Virus record (IMG/VR): IMGVR_UViG_3300032164_001792
Coordinates: 1 to 38,518 of that record
Length of the DNA: 38,518 nt
Source of the DNA: a virus
Strand: one strand, 5' to 3'
In this document: piece after piece, positions 8,454-15,443 of the stretch
How positions within the stretch are numbered: position 1 is the first letter of the stretch
How the letters are laid out: the number at the start of each line of letters is the position of its first letter
The notes under the pieces: generated by a model
What the model was told of the DNA's origin: nothing
Databases searched by the model: none
The model's input: only the letters and a program-made list of their open reading frames with translations
Position numbers and translations under genes: made by a program

Positions 8454-9210
8454 TACACTTACTGTTGGTCTAGATCTATCCCTTGAGCATTTTGGTATGG
8501 TAGCCTTAAATGCCGAAGGACAAGCTTTTCATTGCACATATGAATATCCAACTCAAAAGTATGTTTGGAAAGAGAAGGTACTTCCGGGCTTTCCACCAGT
8601 AACGCTTAAGGGATTTCTCACTCCAAAAAAACAAGAAAATGAAGGACGAGATTTTCATACGGTGCGTAGAATTGAATTTTCTACCATGGCAATTCAAAAC
8701 ATGTTGATGCAATTAACGCAGGGTCGATCTTGGTACGTGGCCATTGAAGATTATGCAATTGGAGCTGCATTTTCTGGATCTACAGGTTTAGTACAGATTG
8801 CAGAGATGACTGGAACTGTGAAGCATTGGATCTATATGAATGGTGGGGCAATTCGAACATACGATCCCTCTACAGTTAAACTGTATGCAACAGGGAAGGG
8901 CAATGCTTTAAAGCGACATGTAATTGAAGCAGCTGTTTCAGAAGGTTTTAATCTTCCTTCAGAGATGTTCAAGGAAGTGAAGAAAACTTGGCAAGGTAAG
9001 CCAGACAAAGAACTGGACGGACCGGGATCTGATTTGTGCGATGCTTATACCCTTGCAAAGATGTTGTGGACCGAATTACAGGTTCGAGTTGGAAATATAG
9101 AACTCAAGGATCTTCCAGAACATATTCGAGAACGAATTTTCTTTCGAGTAACTAAAGCCAATCCGGTCAATCTGTTAGCACGAGATTTTATTCAAAGGAA
9201 AATATCTTGA
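8443..9210 (+). CDS. RuvC-like Holliday junction resolvase
   Basis: A 255-residue RNase H-fold nuclease predicted to resolve branched recombination intermediates. Acidic catalytic residues are in the expected order: D11 in V-G-L-D-L-S, E102 in A-I-E-D-Y-A, and D197 and D200 in G-S-D-L-C-D-A-Y-T-L-A. The start is ATG 8443 because GAGG at 8433-8436 is well spaced; a TTG at 8431 in the same frame lacks a site. It overlaps the queC stop by 11 bases. It is longer than bacterial RuvC (~170) because of an insert at ~30-80. Position between RecA and Rad50-Mre11 fits the role. Confidence 0.82.
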   Translation: MENNTLTVGLDLSLEHFGMVALNAEGQAFHCTYEYPTQKYVWKEKVLPGFPPVTLKGFLTPKKQENEGRDFHTVRRIEFSTMAIQNMLMQLTQGRSWYVAIEDYAIGAAFSGSTGLVQIAEMTGTVKHWIYMNGGAIRTYDPSTVKLYATGKGNALKRHVIEAAVSEGFNLPSEMFKEVKKTWQGKPDKELDGPGSDLCDAYTLAKMLWTELQVRVGNIELKDLPEHIRERIFFRVTKANPVNLLARDFIQRKIS

Positions 9211-10445
9211 TCACAAAGATGTATCTCAAAAATTTTCAAGCTCACTCTAATTCTTATTTGGAACTTCACCCAGGAGTGAATGTAATCACCGGGGAGAATG
9301 ATAAGGGCAAGAGTTGCCTTGTTCGATTCATTCGTTGGATGGCCATGAATCGTCCACTTGGCGATTCTATAATTCGAGATGAGCAAACAGAAGTTGAAGG
9401 TACGATGATTGTTATGAACGATGGACAGGAAATTCCAGTCACTCGTATTCGTAACAAATCCAAAAACATATACACAATAGACTTTCCAAAAGAAGCAACT
9501 TTTGAAGCCTTTGGTAGTGATCCTCCAGAACATATTCGTTCCATTTTTCAATTGGACGATTTGAATTATCAAGATCAATTTGACCCTTATTTTTTAGTAA
9601 CACAATCTCCGGGGCAAGTAGCAACATTTATTCGTTATCATACGGACCTTGAAGTAATTGATAAATCTATCGTAATGTCAACATCTAAACTACGTGAAAT
9701 CAAAAGTCAAATCGTACAAAATACAGCAGAAGAAGAAAAAATTCAAACTGTTCTTAATAACCTGGAGAAATTTCAATTAGATCAATTTCAGAAACTTCTT
9801 AATCACGCCATTGAAGATATTGCACTGATTGAACTGTTGTCTGGAAAAACACAGGAACTGTCTTCATTACTAATTCGACAAGATCAATGTGAAGCCCAGT
9901 TAGCTCAATACAGTCCAGATATTGAAACGAATTACGAAAAAGCAACAAATCTGGTTGTAAATTTTTCGAAGATACAAGAACAGCATAATATAGTGATCGA
10001 AACTACAAATAGATTGCAGCAACTTGAAGTATCTCAAATTGATTTAGCTGAGTTGGACGAATTGATCAAGACCGTGAAAGAAGTGCAGATATTCAATACT
10101 GAATACATTGAAAAGAAACTCAAACCACTAATCACAATAATTGGAAATTGGGAACAGGTCTGTTTTCTTCAACGACCCATTGATGCGGAAGAGATTTTTA
10201 AGTTGACCGATCGAATCAAGGCCATATCTATTAAAGCTACGGAACTTCCAGTTACAATTCGATTAGTTCAACGGAACATTAAAAATTATGATGTATTGAT
10301 AAAGCAACTTTTTGATATGAATTGTAACATTGAGATTAATGAAAAAACTAGGGATGTATTGTTATCTCAAGTTGTATCTTGTCCTAGTTGTGGACAAGTT
10401 CTTATGGAAGATGGTCGAGATCATCTTTTGAAACATTTAATGTAA
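9207..10445 (+). CDS. Rad50/gp46-like ATPase, N-terminal half ending at the zinc hook
   Basis: This 412-residue protein is the N-terminal half of an SbcC/Rad50-type ATPase. It opens with M-Y-L-K-N-F-Q-A-H, has Walker A G-E-N-D-K-G-K-S (29-36), a Q-loop-like region near residues 115-135, a long coiled coil (~150-380), and C392-P-S-C395, the zinc-hook motif. It then stops 17 residues later. Walker B and the signature motif are missing; they occur in the gene at 12416-13033. The start is TTG 9207 (AAAGGAA upstream; TTGA overlap with the resolvase stop). ATG 9219 is an alternative. Together with Mre11 it should process DNA ends for recombination-dependent replication. Confidence 0.82.
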   Translation: MITKMYLKNFQAHSNSYLELHPGVNVITGENDKGKSCLVRFIRWMAMNRPLGDSIIRDEQTEVEGTMIVMNDGQEIPVTRIRNKSKNIYTIDFPKEATFEAFGSDPPEHIRSIFQLDDLNYQDQFDPYFLVTQSPGQVATFIRYHTDLEVIDKSIVMSTSKLREIKSQIVQNTAEEEKIQTVLNNLEKFQLDQFQKLLNHAIEDIALIELLSGKTQELSSLLIRQDQCEAQLAQYSPDIETNYEKATNLVVNFSKIQEQHNIVIETTNRLQQLEVSQIDLAELDELIKTVKEVQIFNTEYIEKKLKPLITIIGNWEQVCFLQRPIDAEEIFKLTDRIKAISIKATELPVTIRLVQRNIKNYDVLIKQLFDMNCNIEINEKTRDVLLSQVVSCPSCGQVLMEDGRDHLLKHLM

Positions 10446-10475
10446 CAAATTGGTATTCTTGAGTATATTATTGAT

Positions 10476-10937
10476 ATGGATACAAACGATAAAGATAGTA
10501 AAAAGCAGTCGGTTTCAAAAATAGCAGGGACTCGAGAATTAAACCTAAATCATATGTCTAATGAGGATCGTGCTCTTTTTGATCAAACCATCTTTTTGAT
10601 TCTATGTAAGATGGGTGTCAATGCTGGTGAAGCGCTTGTGCTCGTCAGTCGTGAGTTTACCGATTTGGCTCGTTCATGGATTTCTGAGGAATCTGTTAAA
10701 CATTTATGTAAAGCTAAACTTGCTCAAGACATTCATTCAACGAAATCCAAATCTTTAGATGCATTAGATATTAAACTGATTCGAATATTTCAAGATTTGG
10801 CTTATACCTGTCTGATCCATTCTCTCGAAAAAGATGTGCATATAGAAATTAACCGGATATTACAGGAGACAGATCATGCTACTCGGAATCCTGGGGGATC
10901 AGCATCTTACAAATCATCGACCAACACGAAGGATTGA
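10476..10937 (+). CDS. Helical protein of unknown function preceding Mre11
   Basis: A 153-residue protein with no family I recognise. The first ~25 residues are charged and polar, the middle is predicted alpha-helical (L-F-D-Q-T-I-F-L-I-L, then A-L-V-L-V-S-R-E-F), and the end is Ser/Asn-rich. The start ATG 10476 has only a weak ribosome site, which suggests it may rely on coupling. The last 62 bases overlap the Mre11 gene in another frame. The C-terminal 18 residues lie in this overlap and are low in complexity, so the stop may be a late drift. Location between the Rad50 halves suggests a part in DNA end processing, but nothing in the sequence proves it. Confidence 0.6.
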   Translation: MDTNDKDSKKQSVSKIAGTRELNLNHMSNEDRALFDQTIFLILCKMGVNAGEALVLVSREFTDLARSWISEESVKHLCKAKLAQDIHSTKSKSLDALDIKLIRIFQDLAYTCLIHSLEKDVHIEINRILQETDHATRNPGGSASYKSSTNTKD

Positions 10938-11817
10938 TGATTATTGGCAGACACAACTAGAAAAATTTGAAGCAGAACTTCAACATGTAAAACATTGTGA
11001 TGCAATTTTTCAAGTTGGTGATTTTTTTGATAGTCCGTATGTGGCCAATCGCGTAAAGGCTACAATTATTGGATTGATTAAAAAGCATCTCAACAGTCCG
11101 ATTTATTGTATTTTTGGTCAGCATGATATTTCGGGACATTCGGAACTAACATTCAATAATAGTCCACTTGCAGTTTTACAAGCCGCAGGGGTAGTAGAAT
11201 TGCTTGGAAATACAGTAACATTAATTCCCCATGATGGTGAAATTTTACATGCATTTGGTGCATCTTTTGGTCAACCTATTCCGGAACCAGAAGATCAAGT
11301 AGAATTAAATCTCCTGGTGACCCACCAAATGATTGGCGATCGTCCATTATACCCCGGACAAGAGCTTCAAGCACCAAAACAATTTTTAATTGACAATCCG
11401 GGATTCAAGTTTGTTTTCTGTGGAGATTATCATTATCGATTTCAACAGCATTATCAAAAACGACTTATTATCAATCCCGGAGCATTGGTACGAAAATCTA
11501 TCTCCGAATGGGATCTTGCACATCACCCAGCGGCGATGACTGTGGATACAAAAACCATGCTAATCGAAAAACATCTTTTGACTATTCGTCCCGTAAATGA
11601 AGTTTTTGATCTTAATCGAAATGAAGAAAAAGATACCGAAGTCTTATTGAAATTTATTGAAGCATTACAGGCTCGAGAAGGGACAGCAATTGGCTGGAAA
11701 GAAATACTACAAGATGTTCTGCAACAACAAGTATTACAGGATTCAAATAATCGAAAGGAAATTCGTAAACTTATTGATGAAGTATTTGATCAGTTGGAGG
11801 TACAGGGGTGGAAATAG
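10876..11817 (+). CDS. Mre11/SbcD/gp47-like nuclease
   Basis: A 313-residue calcineurin-type phosphoesterase, the nuclease subunit of the Mre11-Rad50 complex. Metal-site motifs appear in order: G-D-Q-H (7-10), G-D-F-F-D (48-52), G-Q-H-D (81-84, where the usual Asn is Gln), T-H-Q (149-151) and G-D-Y-H (183-186, where the usual G-H-x-H first His is Asp). The ~80 C-terminal residues are helical and should bind the Rad50 coiled coil. AGGAG at 10864-10868 fixes the ATG. The gene is sandwiched between the two Rad50 halves, and its stop overlaps a short coiled-coil gene by 10 bases. Confidence 0.88.
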   Translation: MLLGILGDQHLTNHRPTRRIDDYWQTQLEKFEAELQHVKHCDAIFQVGDFFDSPYVANRVKATIIGLIKKHLNSPIYCIFGQHDISGHSELTFNNSPLAVLQAAGVVELLGNTVTLIPHDGEILHAFGASFGQPIPEPEDQVELNLLVTHQMIGDRPLYPGQELQAPKQFLIDNPGFKFVFCGDYHYRFQQHYQKRLIINPGALVRKSISEWDLAHHPAAMTVDTKTMLIEKHLLTIRPVNEVFDLNRNEEKDTEVLLKFIEALQAREGTAIGWKEILQDVLQQQVLQDSNNRKEIRKLIDEVFDQLEVQGWK

Positions 11818-12062
11818 TTGAAAAAGTTCGACAACAGCTTAAACAGCTAGATGGAATTCGTTCCGATCAACAAAAAAAGATTGGAGAACGGGATGGAATT
11901 TTGAAGCAATTAAATGACCTCGGCTATAAGACAATTGATGAAGCTCGAGTAGCTTTAAAAGAACTGGAGGCACAGCATGATCAAATTTCTATGGATCTTG
12001 AAGAACTCAGTAAAGAAATGGACACTATCATTATGCAGGCCAATTCATCAACCAACAAATAG
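11808..12062 (+). CDS. Short coiled-coil protein, possible detached Rad50 coil segment
   Basis: An 84-residue protein starting at GTG 11808 with GGAGG at 11796-11800. Heptad-like Leu/Ile spacing and alternating K/E runs across residues 1-75 indicate a single coiled coil interrupted by an L-G-Y-K-T-I-D-E-A turn. That turn plus flanking helices is reminiscent of SMC/Rad50 arms. Its place between Mre11 and the C-terminal Rad50 half makes it a candidate for the missing second arm, but there is no ATPase motif and a separate regulator is equally possible. It overlaps Mre11 by 10 bases and the next frame by 86. Confidence 0.65.
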   Translation: MEIVEKVRQQLKQLDGIRSDQQKKIGERDGILKQLNDLGYKTIDEARVALKELEAQHDQISMDLEELSKEMDTIIMQANSSTNK

Positions 12063-12255
12063 AAAGGCAAAACTACTTACTGGTTGGGCTGATCTTGAGA
12101 GAGATCCTAATACGGGGAAACGTCTGTGGTCAACATACGATGTTGACAGTCGAGAAATCTTAAATATGGATTTCGATCAGGGGCTTGTATTTGATCCAAA
12201 GGCATTTCCAGAAGGAACACACATTCGAATTTACTATCCTCAAAGACCACAATGA
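11977..12255 (+). CDS. Small protein of unknown function, overlapping the coiled-coil gene
   Basis: A 92-residue frame with a strong GGAGG at 11966-11970, six bases before ATG 11977, inside the preceding gene. The first ~30 residues are translated out of frame from that gene. The well-ordered part is residues ~33-92, with T-G-W-A-D-L, D-P-N-T-G-K-R-L-W and a P-E-G-T-H-I-R-I-Y-Y segment that looks like a small beta domain. The stop overlaps the next ATG (ATGA at 12252-12255). No family is recognised. The true start could be later, although no later ATG, GTG or TTG with a ribosome site is evident. Confidence 0.55.
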   Translation: MIKFLWILKNSVKKWTLSLCRPIHQPTNRKAKLLTGWADLERDPNTGKRLWSTYDVDSREILNMDFDQGLVFDPKAFPEGTHIRIYYPQRPQ

Positions 12256-12419
12256 ACAAATTAACGAAACAATTTCTTCAGAAAATTGCAGCTGGTTGGA
12301 TCATTGTAGATGCTTCTTGTTGTGGTGGTCGGTTTGCTTGGATGAAGCCGCGTAGATCCGGAGCATTTGAAATGGTTGGTTGCATCTGTCACACATCTTT
12401 TTCGAGGAAGAAGAAGTGA
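12252..12419 (+). CDS. 55-residue cysteine-containing small protein
   Basis: Read directly from the sequence: ATG at 12252 overlaps the previous stop, and TGA at 12417-12419 overlaps the GTG start of the Rad50 C-terminal half. Both junctions are 4-base overlaps, typical of this operon. The product has C23-C24 and C44-x-C46-H47, suggesting a small zinc-binding fold, plus a basic C-terminus (S-R-K-K-K). Phage small proteins with such paired cysteines are common and mostly uncharacterised. Coding status rests on the precise junctions. Confidence 0.5.
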   Translation: MNKLTKQFLQKIAAGWIIVDASCCGGRFAWMKPRRSGAFEMVGCICHTSFSRKKK

Positions 12420-13033
12420 ACCTCACTACTTATCAGATCTTTCTTGCCGAAAATCGAGGTATACAAAAGCTGAAGAAGCAAGAACTTCTTACCGTTCAGA
12501 CCTTGCTTACAGAATTAAATCATCAACATCAAAATTGGACAGATGTTCGTGAAGCCCTTTCAGCAACGGGCATTTTAGCTCAAAAGCAGGTTCGAAGCAT
12601 TATTGAGGAATTGGTTACTTTAGCTATTCAATGTGTTTTTGGTTCCGAGTATAAATTCATTGTAGAAGATACGGTTGCTAGAAATCATCCTGAAACAAAT
12701 TTTTATATTGAAAAAAATGGTGTTCGACATTCATTACGAGATGAACATGGTGGAAGTCTTGCTGTTTTATCCGCTTTCGCCCTTCGTGTTATTATGACAT
12801 CTATCACGTGTAGAAATGTTCGAAAGACTGTAATTTTAGATGAGCCATTGAAAGATGCTGATAAGGGTAAACTTGAAGATTTGGGTGCGATGATCAAAAA
12901 GCTACATGAACTTTTAGGTATTCAATTTATCATTGTCACACATGAAGATCAACTAATGGCCGTAGCTGATCGAAGTTTCATTGTTACTCAAACAAATGGT
13001 ATTAGTTCCGTTAAAACTATCGGAGAAGAATAG
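12416..13033 (+). CDS. Rad50/SbcC-like ATPase, C-terminal half (Walker B part)
   Basis: A 205-residue protein supplying the half of the ABC-type ATPase missing from 9207-10445. It has a short coiled coil (1-70), a signature-like H-G-G-S-L-A-V-L-S (111-119), Walker B T-V-I-L-D-E-P (138-144), D-loop L-K-D-A-D (145-149) and the switch histidine T175-H176. The GTG at 12416 is preferred because GAGGAAG precedes it and the stop of the upstream small gene overlaps it; an upstream ATG at 12380 lacks a site. Two separate halves must associate to build the nucleotide site, presumably with Mre11. Confidence 0.82.
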   Translation: MNLTTYQIFLAENRGIQKLKKQELLTVQTLLTELNHQHQNWTDVREALSATGILAQKQVRSIIEELVTLAIQCVFGSEYKFIVEDTVARNHPETNFYIEKNGVRHSLRDEHGGSLAVLSAFALRVIMTSITCRNVRKTVILDEPLKDADKGKLEDLGAMIKKLHELLGIQFIIVTHEDQLMAVADRSFIVTQTNGISSVKTIGEE

Positions 13034-13048
13034 AATGAAGGGACAGCT

Positions 13049-13696
13049 GTGGGTAAGATAGGAGATCCTCATCATCTTATTCCTTTAGTGTGTGAAGGTC
13101 AGATCCTCCATTCTAGCTATGGTCATGAGATTTTCAGTCAGTGGGCTCCTATGACCTTTGCAGGAGATGATCAGGTAGCTACTAGATTGAAGTGGATGGC
13201 CCAGAAGATTAAGGAGAGAACCTGGAGAAATTATGATCAGCAAAAACGAGTTTGCATCGTTTCGATCCTCAAAGGCGGATTGTATACACAGTATCAACTC
13301 TTGCAGAACCTTCCTCAGACTGCTTTATTTATCGGTCACATTGGACGGTCCTCATATCGTAAAGGAACCAGATCGTCAAAAATCAAGTCCACCTACCATT
13401 TGGATTTACATAGAGATCTAATCCGAAATTCAATAGTGTGGTTGGTCGATGACATCGCTGACACAGGCAAGACATTAGCACATGCTCGAGATGCCATTGC
13501 AGAAATGTGCCCAGCTCAAATTTACATAGCCACGTTAATCAACAAGTATATAAAGAGTAGTGAACATATTCATGTGGATGTTTCAGGTTTCTTTGCCAAA
13601 GGAGATCCATTTGTTGTCGGTTGTGGGATGGGGCTAGGCGAATCCTATCGAAACCTTCATGGCTTATATGAAGTTCAATTTGAGGAGAAAACATAA
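13049..13696 (+). CDS. Purine phosphoribosyltransferase-like protein (Hpt family fold)
   Basis: A 215-residue type I phosphoribosyltransferase, transferring ribose 5-phosphate from PRPP to a purine-like base. The PRPP motif is V-D-D-I-A-D-T-G-K-T (133-142), and S-I-L-K-G-G (72-77) matches loop I of hypoxanthine-guanine transferases. The hood region for base binding is divergent, so the base is unknown. It starts at GTG 13049 after GAAGGGA. QueD follows one base after its stop, so the two are coupled. That neighbour suggests the base could be a 7-deazaguanine such as preQ0, rather than simple purine salvage. This is inference. Confidence 0.82.
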   Translation: MGKIGDPHHLIPLVCEGQILHSSYGHEIFSQWAPMTFAGDDQVATRLKWMAQKIKERTWRNYDQQKRVCIVSILKGGLYTQYQLLQNLPQTALFIGHIGRSSYRKGTRSSKIKSTYHLDLHRDLIRNSIVWLVDDIADTGKTLAHARDAIAEMCPAQIYIATLINKYIKSSEHIHVDVSGFFAKGDPFVVGCGMGLGESYRNLHGLYEVQFEEKT

Positions 13697-13697
13697 A

Positions 13698-14072
13698 ATG
13701 TACATTGTTAAGAAGAAACTAGAGGTTGCAATAGCCCATCGTTTAGATCTTCCATATGCTAGTCCATGTAATACTGTGCATGGTCATAATCTCACACTTA
13801 CCATTTGGTGTGTAGCAGAGTATAAAGAAGATTTAGAGTATGGTATGGTTATAGATTTTGCTAAGATTAAAGCAAAGATTCACGGTGCTCTAGATCATAA
13901 GAATCTTAATGATATCTTCCCTTTTCGACCAACTGCTGAAAATTTAGCTTGTTGGATTCATGACCAATTGGCTCCACAATGTAAACGTGTAGATGTTCAA
14001 GAAAGTGAAGGGAACGTAGCTTCGTTCTTGGAACCAGGAATATCTACTGCTATTATCGCGGTGATGCAATGA
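13698..14072 (+). CDS. queD: 6-carboxy-tetrahydropterin synthase QueD
   Basis: QueD makes 6-carboxy-5,6,7,8-tetrahydropterin from dihydroneopterin triphosphate, the second step towards preQ0. The 124-residue protein has the zinc ligands H14, H28 and H30 (H-G-H), catalytic C24 four residues before H28, the L-D-H-K-N-L-N-D block (65-72) with D66-H67, and Q-E-S-E (101-104) near the end. ATG 13698 is chosen because the family starts just before this strand and GAGGAG is upstream. An in-frame ATG at 13659 would lie inside the previous gene. The stop overlaps the next ATG. Confidence 0.93.
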   Translation: MYIVKKKLEVAIAHRLDLPYASPCNTVHGHNLTLTIWCVAEYKEDLEYGMVIDFAKIKAKIHGALDHKNLNDIFPFRPTAENLACWIHDQLAPQCKRVDVQESEGNVASFLEPGISTAIIAVMQ

Positions 14073-14293
14073 AAAAGAACGTACCAAATCCGGGATCTAA
14101 TGCAGCTTTAGAACTTGGATGTACTTGTCCTGTATTAGACAATCATTATGGTAAGGGCTTTCCTGAATTATTCACCGACATAATTGGTGGTAAATGTTTC
14201 TGGATAGCCCAAGATTGCCCGGTTCATCAACCAGTAAAGAAGGTGAAGAAATGCAAAGCAAAAGTCAGTCCCAAAAAATCCAAGAACTTGTAA
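14069..14293 (+). CDS. Conserved small phage protein with C-T-C-P motif
   Basis: A 74-residue protein of a type I recognise from many phages but whose function is unknown. It has P-N-P-G-S near the start, G-C-T-C-P-V-L-D-N (17-25), a W near residue 45 and D-C-P-V-H (49-53), followed by a lysine-rich tail. Paired Cys and His suggest a metal site. It overlaps the queD stop by 4 bases and the next gene by 43. Confidence 0.7.
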   Translation: MKKNVPNPGSNAALELGCTCPVLDNHYGKGFPELFTDIIGGKCFWIAQDCPVHQPVKKVKKCKAKVSPKKSKNL

Positions 14294-14703
14294 AAGATTG
14301 TCCGTTCATTAATCAAGGTATAGTAGATTTTCCGTATCGACCTTTGCGGGATATTTCATTCATTTGGCCTCAACCAAAACCTACAACGTTTGGAACCGGG
14401 ATTCTTGCTATTCCAGAACAGTTCCAAAATGAACATCGAATTGGGCTTGGTATTCTGCTTGCTGCAGGTCCTGGATATTTTGGTCGAGAACCCCGCCGAC
14501 GGATTAATGGAATCAACGGATACTGGACAGATCCTGGCCCACGAGAAACTTGGCATCCTACAACCGATCAACTGCAACCCGGTGTTGTAGTTCAATACGA
14601 CGTTGGAGTTCCCTGGTATGAATTTGCTAAGAATCATCTAGGCAATAATCATCTTGTTGTGATTTGTGGAGTGAAGGACATTTACGGTATATTCGGAAAG
14701 TAA
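14251..14703 (+). CDS. GroES-like co-chaperonin fold protein
   Basis: A 150-residue protein whose second half reads like a chaperonin-10 barrel: I-G-L-G-I-L-L-A-A-G-P-G, then L-Q-P-G-V-V-V-Q-Y-D and N-H-L-V-V-I-C-G-V-K-D-I-Y-G-I at the end, which match the G-x-V-x-A-x-G-x-G, L-x-x-G-D-x-V and D-I-L elements of GroES. T4 gp31 is the best-known phage equivalent, replacing GroES during capsid protein folding. A region of about 30 residues between the glycine turn and the second strand is larger than usual. ATG 14251 (GGTGAAG upstream) avoids a long overlap; an ATG at 14194 is less likely. No GroEL gene is in the window. The fold call is from motif pattern only. Confidence 0.55.
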   Translation: MQSKSQSQKIQELVKDCPFINQGIVDFPYRPLRDISFIWPQPKPTTFGTGILAIPEQFQNEHRIGLGILLAAGPGYFGREPRRRINGINGYWTDPGPRETWHPTTDQLQPGVVVQYDVGVPWYEFAKNHLGNNHLVVICGVKDIYGIFGK

Positions 14704-14705
14704 GG

Positions 14706-15443
14706 ATGAGCGATAATCTAGACCAATTTCGATCACAAGAACGAGTGAAACTTCTTATTCTAAAACATAAGGGAGAACTTTCTCGAGTAGTTGAAGAATC
14801 TGGATCGGATCTTGCTTATGTTCGAATTGTTGCCAACAAACTAAAAAAAGAACGTGATCACAATATCGCCATTCAAGTTGCTCAATTACTTGCCACAGAG
14901 ATTTTAGACGGCCACGATGCTCGTGTAGCCCACTTACGCGATGCCCTGTATCAAATACAGCTCAAAGCCGCACAACAGCTTTCTCAATGCTGTAAAGCTG
15001 CGGTCCGGAGTTACACTTTGGGTGTCACAGATCCCACAGTACCCGGGAATCACGAACTCCATTTTATCTGCACACAATGTCAGAATGAATGTTTTGTCAA
15101 TATGTCTGGAATAGATCTTAATGAATATCGAAAACTCTTGAATCAGTGGCTTCTTGAAGATCAAAGTCTTGCAGAATTCGCAGAAAAAATGGGATTGACT
15201 TTTAAAGAAGAGCAACCATCAATTATCAATAAACATTACAATGTTGCTATGATTAATAATGCGGGTTCGAATGGTAACGCCCAAATGCCAGATCGTAAAA
15301 CCATAGAATCCCATCAGTTGGATTCTGAAGGAAAAGAACTTATAAAGCAAGCAGAAGATCTTACTCCAATAACACGCGAACTCCTTAGAAAAAGTCTTGA
15401 GGAGAAAATGTTAGAAGAAAAGAAGAAGGAATCGAATGGGTAG
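14706..15443 (+). CDS. Possible terminase small subunit (helix-turn-helix plus zinc ribbon)
   Basis: A 245-residue protein immediately upstream of, and overlapping by 8 bases, the terminase large subunit. Residues 1-50 look like a DNA-binding helix-turn-helix (E-L-S-R-V-V-E-E-S-G-S-D-L-A-Y-V-R-I-V). Residues ~95-140 contain C-C and C-T-Q-C-x3-C, a zinc-ribbon candidate. The C-terminus is a charged helix. Small terminases recognise the packaging site and bind DNA by an N-terminal HTH, so the position and HTH suit the role, but similarity is not proven. ATG 14706 has GGAAAG upstream and lies 2 bases after the previous stop. Confidence 0.5.
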   Translation: MSDNLDQFRSQERVKLLILKHKGELSRVVEESGSDLAYVRIVANKLKKERDHNIAIQVAQLLATEILDGHDARVAHLRDALYQIQLKAAQQLSQCCKAAVRSYTLGVTDPTVPGNHELHFICTQCQNECFVNMSGIDLNEYRKLLNQWLLEDQSLAEFAEKMGLTFKEEQPSIINKHYNVAMINNAGSNGNAQMPDRKTIESHQLDSEGKELIKQAEDLTPITRELLRKSLEEKMLEEKKKESNG

